Shown here one piece after another: positions 1-5,605 of a stretch of DNA of 7,935 nucleotides (the first letter of the stretch is position 1; every line of letters starts with the position of its first letter). Location: the NCBI GenBank assembly GCA_017383945.1, contig JAFNUQ010000241.1:1-7935 (forward strand). Direction: 5' to 3'. Origin of the DNA: Bacteroidales bacterium (GTDB lineage Bacteria > Bacteroidota > Bacteroidia > Bacteroidales > UBA932). The notes under the pieces are model-generated. The model was not told the DNA's origin. It saw nothing but the letters and a program-made list of their open reading frames with translations, and did no database searches. Position numbers and translations under genes: made by a program.

Positions 1-1
1 C

Positions 2-34
2 AATGTCTACATCGATTCCATGATGATTGGTTGA
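2..34 (+). CDS. 3' end of an Asp23/YloU-family gene (partial)
   Basis: The codons from position 2 read NVYIDSMMIG followed by a TGA stop. A short tail of the type V-N-V-Y-[IV]-D is common at the C-terminus of Asp23/Gls24 (YloU) proteins, and in many Firmicutes that gene lies directly before fakA/yloV. The next gene here is the beginning of fakA, 19 bases after the stop, so the order supports the call. Only ten residues are visible, so the identification rests on context more than on sequence. It belongs to the foreign left-end fragment and not to the Bacteroidales part of the window. Confidence 0.55.
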   Translation, partial: NVYIDSMMIG

Positions 35-37
35 TTT

Positions 38-44
38 CGGAGGA
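38..44 (+). promoter_or_regulatory. Shine-Dalgarno of the fakA fragment
   Basis: CGGAGGA lies 9 bases before the GTG at 54. This near-perfect ribosome binding site decides the start: GTG 54 and not the upstream in-frame TTG at 27, which overlaps the end of the preceding yloU-like frame and has no such site. Strong Shine-Dalgarno sites are typical of Firmicutes and unusual in Bacteroidales, whose genes in the rest of this window lack them. Confidence 0.8.
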
Positions 45-53
45 AAATATATC

Positions 54-236
54 GTGAAACAGATTATCAATGGCGCCGATTTTCGCAGACTTGTGATCAA
101 TGCGGCTGCCAATATTGAAAACAACAAGCAGCACCTGAATGAGCTGAACGTCTTCCCCGTGCCCGACGGCGACACCGGCACCAATATGTCCATGACCATC
201 AACGCCGCCGCCGCTGACCTGCGCAAGGTGGAGGCA
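54..236 (+). other. fakA: Truncated fakA/yloV (DAK2/DhaL domain) 5' fragment
   Basis: From GTG 54 the frame reads VKQIINGADFRRLVINAA, then LNVFPVPDGDTGTNMSMT. The LNVFPVPDGDTGTNM block is the hallmark of the DhaL/DAK2 nucleotide-binding domain in the fatty acid kinase subunit FakA (YloV): the aspartates of DGDTGTNM coordinate Mg-ATP, and the protein phosphorylates fatty acids presented by FakB (DegV family). A full FakA is ~550 residues; only ~60 are present, so the kinase domain itself is cut and cannot work. GC content, counted by hand, is ~62% over 121-240 and ~40% over 241-420. The exact join cannot be fixed to the base; it lies between about 225 and 245. The source is probably a gut Clostridia/Oscillospiraceae species, which is inference. 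Confidence 0.85.
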
Positions 237-2624
237 GTTGCCCCATATCATCCTGAGAAAGGTTTCTTCTGGACCAATGATTACAAGCAGATGGATTTTG
301 TGACTCTCCCTCATAATAATGTCAAGTTGAGCGATATCAAGGACGTGAGAGTTCAAGAGTCTCAGTATATCTTTGAATCTGAGAATACATCTGATGATCC
401 GATCAGTGTGATTATTGCAGGCTATGAGCCAGGTGATGCCTCAAAGACTATCAAGTATTACAGAGTTGTACTTGTTGATGAAAATGTAGAGCAGGTCCTC
501 GTAGTCAGAAACTTTGAATATATTCTTAACATTACAGGCACATTGAGCTATGGTCAGTCTACATTTGATGCAGCCTTGACAGCTCCGGCAACCAATAATG
601 TCTGGCTTTCTATAGCTGATAATATCAATGAGGTCAGAAGTGACAGCTATATACTCTCTGTAGATGAAACTGACGTGATCATCAGAGCGGATAAAAATAC
701 TTTTGACAACCAGACATACGAGTTGTTCTATACATTTACAGATATCAACGGAAATCCTGTATCTGCGGATAAGGCTCCAAGTGTGAACTGGCTTGATGGA
801 AACAATGTAGCATATCATAATTTCACAAATAGTTATGATACTTCATCTGGTAGAGGAACAATCTATCTTACTCTTAACCACATGGACGCTCATGATATGC
901 GTAGCGGTACGCTCCTGGTGAAGAGCGGTCCTCTTCAGCGCAAGATTGAAGTCGTAACTATCAAGGCTCAGGATTTCACTCCGGTTTGGATTACAACACA
1001 GGTCTATGGTCAGAAGACAGGAGAACACATCACTCTCATGTTTAACGTTCCTGAGAATACTCCAGAAGCTGTATTCCCGATGGAGGTTCTTATCTCAACC
1101 AATATCCTTGACGTGAGAAGTGAGTCCGGAATGGACCTGCCAATCAGATATGCGACCGATGAGGGCTTCTATGGGTCGACTGAAGACTCTATCAACCCTT
1201 GGGGATATAAGTATGTATTAACCGTAACTGAGCCTGGAAAACAAAGAGTATATTTCCAGAACATATTGGAACAAGATGGAAATGTGGCTTCTCACATCAG
1301 TCTAGAATCTCCTTTCTTCAATACTCTCACCAGACAGTTTACATTCTCAGATCAGAACAAGGCCATTATGGTTGAAGGACTCAGTGAGTATGATGCACAT
1401 AATCACTTGGCAGATGATGATGTGATATACTATATGCTCGTTCCTCAGAAGAAAGGTGCTCAGGTAGTATTTGACTCACATTGGGTGAATTTGAATTATG
1501 CTCCGACGCAGCCAAATTACTATCTCTATCCTGCTGTGACTGATGAATTTATGTTCTATACCAGCAATCTCGATCACTCTCATGTCTCACACGCGGCTCA
1601 ATTTGAGTTTCAGGCTGCAATTGATGCGGAGCAGGGCGGACGAATTCTTGGTTTTACCCCATTGGCTGGCGTAGGCGGTGCTGCCGGTGCGACATTCCAT
1701 CTTGAAACAAACAAGGCCAAGAGTGCTGAGGTGGTGAGACTTGCTTCCAATGCGGTCGGAATGACTTCTATTGTTGATGCAGCTAAGCAGTATGCTGGCA
1801 ATACTTATCGCTCATTTGTATTCGAGCTTGCCAACTATCATCCATATCACTTTGCCGCAAAGATTAATGGTCAAGGCGAATATGCGGTAGGGGAGAATGC
1901 GGAGCTTGTTTCTGATATTGCGCTGACATACCAGCCAGGCCAAGAAGTGAATATCGAGTTTGATGTAACAAGCTTTAGGGCCAATGATGGAGCCTCTGTT
2001 GATCCATTTGGTGAGGCCTTTGAAATTTATATTGACGCACCAATGCTTGAGCTGGATGCAGCAAGACTTGCAGCCTGCAACCTCACTGCCGCTAAGATTA
2101 AGGCAGATCCAAGCACTCCGGGCAGATTTATCTATACTGTGGATGCTGATCGTGCGGCAGAGCGTGCATTTGGCACCGGTGCAGCACTCGTGACTGATGC
2201 AACAGGCGCTAACCAGGCTGGCGAACGTAAAACTATCCCATTTAAGACAAAAAGTATCGTGAGCGCAGGGGAGATTAAAATCAGTTCAGACGAGCAGATG
2301 GTAGTTTTCCATACAAAGAAATTTGATGTGTCAAATGCTTCTATCCAGGGCACGATCAAGTATAATGATGGTTCATTGAAGGATGTCCCTGCTCACTCAT
2401 TTGTCCCATTTGAGCTTGTTTCAGACAATACTCGCATCGGAACAGTTACCTTGACTTCTGACGGTAATTATCAGCTTAGATTGCGTGCTGAATATGAGTT
2501 TGATTGGGAGACAGATAAGGTTCAGTTTGAGGTCGCTATCGGTGATAAAGTCTACTATGCTGAATATGCTTCACTCAAGGACCTGTTTACAAATCCAAAT
2601 GTGGCTATGACGCTAAGGTCATAA
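54..2624 (+). CDS. Chimeric ORF: fakA N-terminus joined to a fimbrillin-like surface protein
   Basis: One uninterrupted frame runs from GTG 54 to TAA 2622-2624, but it is made of two unrelated parts. Codons up to about 235 are a FakA/YloV start (separate entry). From about VAPYHPEKGFFW onward it is a Bacteroidales cell-surface protein lacking its own start and signal peptide. The segment at nt ~440-660 (KYYRVVLVDE, then RNFEYILNITG, then NNVWLSIADNINEV) resembles the C-terminal beta domain of Mfa1/FimA-type fimbrillins, where a strand like YYRV.LVD is followed by RN..Y and I.G. The remaining ~650 residues look like a string of beta-sandwich modules: alternating hydrophobic strands, few cysteines, and several strands ending in a form like ISTNILDV or IDAPMLEL. 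No catalytic motif was recognised. A likely role is a fimbrial tip or adhesin-like surface protein, which is inference. The upstream portion of the true gene is not in this window. A terminator follows at 2665-2709. Confidence 0.6.
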   Translation: MKQIINGADFRRLVINAAANIENNKQHLNELNVFPVPDGDTGTNMSMTINAAAADLRKVEAVAPYHPEKGFFWTNDYKQMDFVTLPHNNVKLSDIKDVRVQESQYIFESENTSDDPISVIIAGYEPGDASKTIKYYRVVLVDENVEQVLVVRNFEYILNITGTLSYGQSTFDAALTAPATNNVWLSIADNINEVRSDSYILSVDETDVIIRADKNTFDNQTYELFYTFTDINGNPVSADKAPSVNWLDGNNVAYHNFTNSYDTSSGRGTIYLTLNHMDAHDMRSGTLLVKSGPLQRKIEVVTIKAQDFTPVWITTQVYGQKTGEHITLMFNVPENTPEAVFPMEVLISTNILDVRSESGMDLPIRYATDEGFYGSTEDSINPWGYKYVLTVTEPGKQRVYFQNILEQDGNVASHISLESPFFNTLTRQFTFSDQNKAIMVEGLSEYDAHNHLADDDVIYYMLVPQKKGAQVVFDSHWVNLNYAPTQPNYYLYPAVTDEFMFYTSNLDHSHVSHAAQFEFQAAIDAEQGGRILGFTPLAGVGGAAGATFHLETNKAKSAEVVRLASNAVGMTSIVDAAKQYAGNTYRSFVFELANYHPYHFAAKINGQGEYAVGENAELVSDIALTYQPGQEVNIEFDVTSFRANDGASVDPFGEAFEIYIDAPMLELDAARLAACNLTAAKIKADPSTPGRFIYTVDADRAAERAFGTGAALVTDATGANQAGERKTIPFKTKSIVSAGEIKISSDEQMVVFHTKKFDVSNASIQGTIKYNDGSLKDVPAHSFVPFELVSDNTRIGTVTLTSDGNYQLRLRAEYEFDWETDKVQFEVAIGDKVYYAEYASLKDLFTNPNVAMTLRS

Positions 2625-2664
2625 GGTAATCTTAGACCTTTTCAATCTCAATACTACATTCGCT

Positions 2665-2709
2665 GGCAACCACCAAGCTATCTGCACGGCAAGGTGGTTG
2701 CCTTATTTT
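2665..2709 (+). terminator. Intrinsic terminator after the surface-protein ORF
   Basis: GGCAACCACC (2665-2674) pairs perfectly with GGTGGTTGCC (2693-2702), a 10-bp stem with an 18-base loop, followed by TTATTTTA. It sits 41 bases after the stop at 2624 and just before the next gene's promoter, so it separates the two plus-strand genes. The large loop makes it less than ideal. Confidence 0.7.
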
Positions 2710-2724
2710 ATGTACAATTTTTCT

Positions 2725-2732
2725 TACCTTTG
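2725..2732 (+). promoter_or_regulatory. Bacteroidetes -7 element for the pectate lyase gene
   Basis: TACCTTTG matches the TAnnTTTG consensus of the Bacteroidetes primary sigma factor. It lies 30 bases before ATG 2763, which would give a leader of roughly 20-25 bases. At the expected spacing of 19 the -33 element would be CTTA (2702-2705), a poor match to TTTG, so the promoter may be weak or need an activator. The -33 position overlaps the end of the preceding terminator. Confidence 0.6.
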
Positions 2733-2762
2733 TATTTCACTATACTATAAGACAGACCAATA

Positions 2763-4274
2763 ATGAAAAGAATTCTCTTTCTGATAGCTTTTGCTGCTAT
2801 CACCATCGGCGCTGGCGCTCGCCAGAAAGGGCTGAATGACGAGCAAGTTAAAAACGCAATGAAGAAAGCTACTGAGTTTATGGTGGAAAAGGTTTCCAAC
2901 AATGGTGGCTATCTTTGGAATTATTCTCCGGATTTCTCAAGACAGTGGGGAGAATTGGAGTGCAAGCCAAGTATGATGTGGATTGAAGGCGGTACACCTA
3001 TGATGGGTAATATCTTCCTTGACGCATATCACGTGACAGGAGATAAATACTATCTTGAGGCTGCAGAAGCTGCAGCAAATGCGATCATCTGGGCGCAATT
3101 GGACTGTGGCGGCTGGAACTATATGGCTGACTTCGCCGGAGAGGCGTCGCTCAGAGATTGGTATGAAAGAGTAGCTAAGGGCTATACCTATCCAGCTCAG
3201 GAGCACATGCATTATTACGGCAATGCGACCTATGACGATGGCACAATCGATGCTGCCGGCTTCCTTCTAAGAATGTATATGGAAAACTTCGATCCTAAGT
3301 ACCGTGCTTCTATCGATAAGGCTATAGATTTTATGATTGAGAGTCAGTATCCTGTGGGTGGTTGGCCTCAGAGATATCCGCTGAAGTATGATTTTGTGAA
3401 GAATGGAAAGCCTGATTATTCTTCATTCATCACTATCAACGATGGTGTTCATACAAACAACATCAAGTTCCTTATTGATTGTTATCAGTATTTGGGAGAG
3501 CAGAGAGTGCTCGATCCTATCACCAGAGCTATGTCTTGTATTCTCGTCCTCCAGGGCGGTAAACCACAGGCTGGATGGGCAATGCAGCATCAGCTGGATA
3601 TGAACTATACACCTGGTCATGCACGCGATTTTGAGCCAAGAGGTTATGCTGCAACTGCAACTGCAGAGATGATTGGCAATCTGATGCTTTTCTACCGTTG
3701 GACTGGAGATAGTAAGTATATTGCTCGTATCCCTGATGCGTTTGAATTCCTTGAAACCATCAAGTACAGCGATGAAGATGTAGCCTATTGGAAGGCAAAC
3801 CTCAAGGATGGTCAGATCCTTTGTCCTACATTTGCGGAAGTAGGAACAAACAGACCTCTTTATCTTCACAGAGCTGATGGTAAATATTGGGTTGATTATG
3901 ATAGAAATGGCGTGATTACTCATTATAAATCTGTCAGAACCATCAATCTTGGTAGCTTGAAGCAGCAGTATGAAGAGATTCTCACTCTTGATAAGGAAGA
4001 ATTGGTTAAGAACTCTCCATTTGCTGGTGGTAATGCTGTTCAGAAGAGATTCCCGGCAGTTTACTCCAAGGGAACAGGCGTTCCGGCTGATGCACAGAAG
4101 GTTCAGGAGCTTGTAGATGCTCTCAAAGCAAAGGACTATTGGCCAGGCGGACTTCCTGGTGTCTCTAGAGAAAATCCAGGATTCTCTGATGCTCCACTTC
4201 CAAGCGAATGTATCTCTACAAAGATGTATATGCAGAATATGGTGATTTTGTTAAATTATCTAACTGTGAAATAA
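2763..4274 (+). CDS. Secreted pectate lyase, polysaccharide lyase family 10 type
   Basis: This 503-residue protein is predicted to cleave polygalacturonan by beta-elimination in the periplasm or outside the cell. Residues 1-19 (MKRILFLIAFAAITIGAGA) are a signal peptide with an AGA|R cleavage site. Family PL10 features follow: an alpha-toroid region with QLDCGGW (112-118), the hallmark QYPVGGWPQRYPL (195-207), ITINDGVH (223-230, family form ITFND), then a WAMQ..LD..YTPGHARDFEP segment (272-292) matching the family's W..Q.D..T..P..AR.YE.P block. In the studied Cellvibrio PL10 enzyme an arginine acts as catalytic base; R288 in HARDFEP is the likely equivalent, by inference. A later block (TNRPLYLHRADG, 362-373) also resembles PL10 C-terminal regions. 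The N-terminal ~150 residues are less easily matched. ATG 2763 is chosen because the signal peptide starts there; no clear Shine-Dalgarno is seen, as usual in Bacteroidales. It is probably transcribed alone: a terminator precedes it and another follows. Confidence 0.85.
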   Translation: MKRILFLIAFAAITIGAGARQKGLNDEQVKNAMKKATEFMVEKVSNNGGYLWNYSPDFSRQWGELECKPSMMWIEGGTPMMGNIFLDAYHVTGDKYYLEAAEAAANAIIWAQLDCGGWNYMADFAGEASLRDWYERVAKGYTYPAQEHMHYYGNATYDDGTIDAAGFLLRMYMENFDPKYRASIDKAIDFMIESQYPVGGWPQRYPLKYDFVKNGKPDYSSFITINDGVHTNNIKFLIDCYQYLGEQRVLDPITRAMSCILVLQGGKPQAGWAMQHQLDMNYTPGHARDFEPRGYAATATAEMIGNLMLFYRWTGDSKYIARIPDAFEFLETIKYSDEDVAYWKANLKDGQILCPTFAEVGTNRPLYLHRADGKYWVDYDRNGVITHYKSVRTINLGSLKQQYEEILTLDKEELVKNSPFAGGNAVQKRFPAVYSKGTGVPADAQKVQELVDALKAKDYWPGGLPGVSRENPGFSDAPLPSECISTKMYMQNMVILLNYLTVK

Positions 4275-4351
4275 TTCTTTGGCACGATTTTAGAAATATT
4301 GTAAGTCAATAAGATTTTCATTTACGTTGATTTACAAAAGTTATGATACAA

Positions 4352-4390
4352 GAAAAGGCCCGGTAGTGATATCTGGCCTTTTCCTTTTTT
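4352..4390 (+). terminator. Probable bidirectional terminator between convergent genes
   Basis: GAAAAGGCC (4352-4360) pairs with GGCCTTTTC (4375-4383), 9 bp with a 14-base loop, followed on the plus strand by C and six T residues (4385-4390). Read on the minus strand the same stem ends in GGCCTTTTCTTG, giving a short U-run too. It lies between the pectate lyase stop (4274) and the acyltransferase stop (4404), so it can serve both converging transcripts, most efficiently the plus-strand one. Confidence 0.8.
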
Positions 4391-4403
4391 ATAAATATTT
4401 AGT

Positions 4404-5345
4404 TTAATCTACTCTTCCGCGAGCGGCAAGGTCTCTGATCAGGTTCATATAGAAGCCGGATAGTCCTTCAAAAATCCAATATGGGATCCAAAACCAAGGC
4501 TGAAGAGCGCGCGCTGCCCAATATACTGTGTGTGACCACGCTTTATCTTTGAAGCTGCCTAAGATCAATATTGCAGGAAGCCAGATTGTGATAGATGCGC
4601 TTGCGCACGCAAAGAATAGAGGAAGTGCAAGAGCTCCCAGTATGGCTCTAAATGTGGTGTTGAACTTCTTTCTTTGTGGTATATGGTTGAGAAGAGCCAG
4701 GTCTTTTTCCCTTACTTCCTCACAAAGTCTTTTGTAAATTTCGCTCTCACTCAGGTCTGAGTGGGTTCTAAAATATTCGCCAATCTCAACTGGATCACCA
4801 ATTCTAACCTCTGCGCGCTTCAGCTGACGGAAGTAGTCTTCATATTCCAGGCCCATAGGCACAACATAAACCTTCTTGTCCAACTGGTCGTGTGCGAGCT
4901 TTGCAATGCGGAAAATGCCCTTTTTAAATGGTAGCATTCCGCGCTGGCTGTAATGTGTGCCTTCTGCAAACATACAGAAAGGTACATTGTGGTCAAGGCA
5001 CTCAATAATCTCTTCAAATGTGCTGAGGTTTTGAGTTACGCTAGCTCTTCCGTCTCTCTCTCTAGCTAGAGGGACGATGCGAATCCAATGAAGAATCTTT
5101 GCAATCAATGGATTGCGGAATATATCTGCTCTTGCGCCAAATCCGATAGGCTTGTTGTTGATCAAAAGCACAAGAAGCGGGTCCATCAATGCTGCGCTAT
5201 GGTTTGGAGCGAGGAGAACACATCCGTCTGTCGGGATTTTCTCTTTTCCATAAACCTTTACGCCTCTAAAACCTGTAATAGTACACAAGTTAACGTATAG
5301 TCTCGCTATATCATATACTTTACTGTCTTCCCAAATCTTAGCCAT
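4404..5345 (-). CDS. PlsC-type 1-acyl-glycerol-3-phosphate acyltransferase family protein
   Basis: This 313-residue protein belongs to the PlsC/LPLAT acyltransferase superfamily, which moves an acyl chain onto lysophosphatidate or a related lipid at the inner membrane. Visible motifs are NHSAALMD (48-55, motif I), IRIVPLARERDGR (88-100, motif II region), FAEGTH (126-131, motif III, usually FPEGTR) and VVPMGLEYED (161-170, motif IV). The motif I histidine and aspartate are separated by five residues (HX5D) and not the textbook four; this spacing also appears in related Bacteroidetes glycerol acyltransferases as I recall them. The C-terminus has hydrophobic stretches near 233-263 and an aromatic, partly amphipathic region near 281-300, suggesting membrane anchoring. 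The exact acyl acceptor cannot be told: phospholipid, ornithine lipid or glycine lipid synthesis are alternatives. The start ATG (5343-5345) is supported by a -7 element just upstream. The neighbours are unrelated in function, so it is probably a single-gene unit. Confidence 0.85.
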   Translation of the reverse strand: MAKIWEDSKVYDIARLYVNLCTITGFRGVKVYGKEKIPTDGCVLLAPNHSAALMDPLLVLLINNKPIGFGARADIFRNPLIAKILHWIRIVPLARERDGRASVTQNLSTFEEIIECLDHNVPFCMFAEGTHYSQRGMLPFKKGIFRIAKLAHDQLDKKVYVVPMGLEYEDYFRQLKRAEVRIGDPVEIGEYFRTHSDLSESEIYKRLCEEVREKDLALLNHIPQRKKFNTTFRAILGALALPLFFACASASITIWLPAILILGSFKDKAWSHTVYWAARALQPWFWIPYWIFEGLSGFYMNLIRDLAARGRVD

Positions 5346-5371
5346 ATACTTTCTGGTTGTAAATTATGATA

Positions 5372-5402
5372 CAAAGTTAGTTAAAATTTTACTTAATGCT
5401 AA
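5372..5402 (-). promoter_or_regulatory. Bacteroidetes promoter of the acyltransferase gene
   Basis: On the minus strand TAACTTTG (5379 down to 5372) fits TAnnTTTG, and TTAG (5402 down to 5399) lies exactly 19 bases upstream, three of four matches to the -33 consensus TTTG. Transcription would begin near 5365, leaving ~20 bases before the ATG at 5345. Confidence 0.65.
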
Positions 5403-5404
5403 CT

Positions 5405-5419
5405 CATTGAAAATCAATG
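5405..5419. repeat. Inverted repeat CATTGA-AAA-TCAATG between divergent promoters
   Basis: A perfect 6-bp inverted repeat with a 3-base spacer lies two bases upstream of the acyltransferase -33 element and ~36 bases upstream of the -33 element of the plus-strand promoter at 5455. It could be a regulator operator. The region is AT-rich, so a chance palindrome is possible. Confidence 0.35.
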
Positions 5420-5454
5420 CTGTCAAAAATTATTAAAAATTTTTCAAAATATTT

Positions 5455-5485
5455 TTTGCAAATATCAAAATAGTTTGTACCTTTG
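5455..5485 (+). promoter_or_regulatory. Near-consensus Bacteroidetes promoter with no protein gene downstream
   Basis: TTTG (5455-5458), a spacer of exactly 19 bases, then TACCTTTG (5478-5485). This is a full match to the TTTG-N19-TAnnTTTG consensus and the strongest promoter in the window. The surrounding sequence is AT-rich upstream. Predicted transcription start is about 5488-5493. No plus-strand coding gene follows; the transcript would run into the intrinsic terminator at 5566-5605. Confidence 0.8.
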
Positions 5486-5487
5486 CA

Positions 5488-5605
5488 CTCGGGTTGAGTA
5501 AGTGATCGTTCTGACCCGTCAACCTATTGGTTATTAGTTTTAGTGTTATTAATTATGTGGTTAGTATGAGTTGTCGCCGTGAGGTTACAACTCATTTCTT
5601 TTTTT
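5488..5605 (+). ncRNA. Candidate independent small RNA (~115 nt)
   Basis: A near-consensus promoter (5455-5485) and a strong intrinsic terminator (5566-5605) bracket ~115 bases that contain no convincing open frame on the plus strand: ATG 5554 gives only M-W-L-V-stop, and ATG 5567 lies inside the terminator stem and reads on into the antisense of the next gene. The RNA would have a 5' hairpin CGGGTTG (5490-5496) with TGACCCG (5512-5518), including two G-U pairs, a small hairpin AACC-TATT-GGTT (5521-5532), an AU-rich single-stranded linker (about 5533-5565), and the terminator hairpin. This arrangement suits a trans-acting or antisense regulatory RNA. I do not recognise a known family: it lacks the SRP RNA core and is shorter than usual 6S RNA. 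The 3' end touches the stop codon of the convergent GH2 gene. Function is unknown; existence of the transcript is inferred only from signals. Confidence 0.6.
5566..5605 (+). terminator. Strong intrinsic terminator of the small RNA
   Basis: ATGAGTTGT (5566-5574) pairs perfectly with ACAACTCAT (5587-5595). Inside, after one mismatch, GCC (5576-5578) pairs with GGT (5583-5585, one G-U) closing a GTGA loop, which is a GNRA tetraloop. TTC and seven T residues (5599-5605) follow. The T-run exists only for plus-strand transcription; on the minus strand no T-run follows the stem, so it should not efficiently terminate the GH2 transcript. Confidence 0.85.

Noticed and set aside
27..53. TTG at 27 as the start of the first long ORF
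   Set aside because: It overlaps the end of the preceding yloU-like frame and has no ribosome binding site; GTG 54 has CGGAGGA at ideal spacing and begins exactly where FakA proteins begin.
2615..2640. AAGGTC/GACCTT hairpin overlapping the surface-protein stop codon
   Set aside because: Only 6 bp with a 14-base loop and a short TTTT run; the 10-bp stem at 2665-2702 is a much better terminator.
3649..3668. Short tandem CTGCAA repeats
   Set aside because: Three near-copies that simply encode an Ala-Thr run within the pectate lyase; too short to be phase-variable and in frame.
5488..5605. SRP RNA, 6S RNA or a riboswitch as identity of the small RNA
   Set aside because: No SRP domain IV core or GNAR-type conserved loops in the right context, no long central bubble as in 6S RNA, and no downstream coding gene on the same strand for a riboswitch to control.
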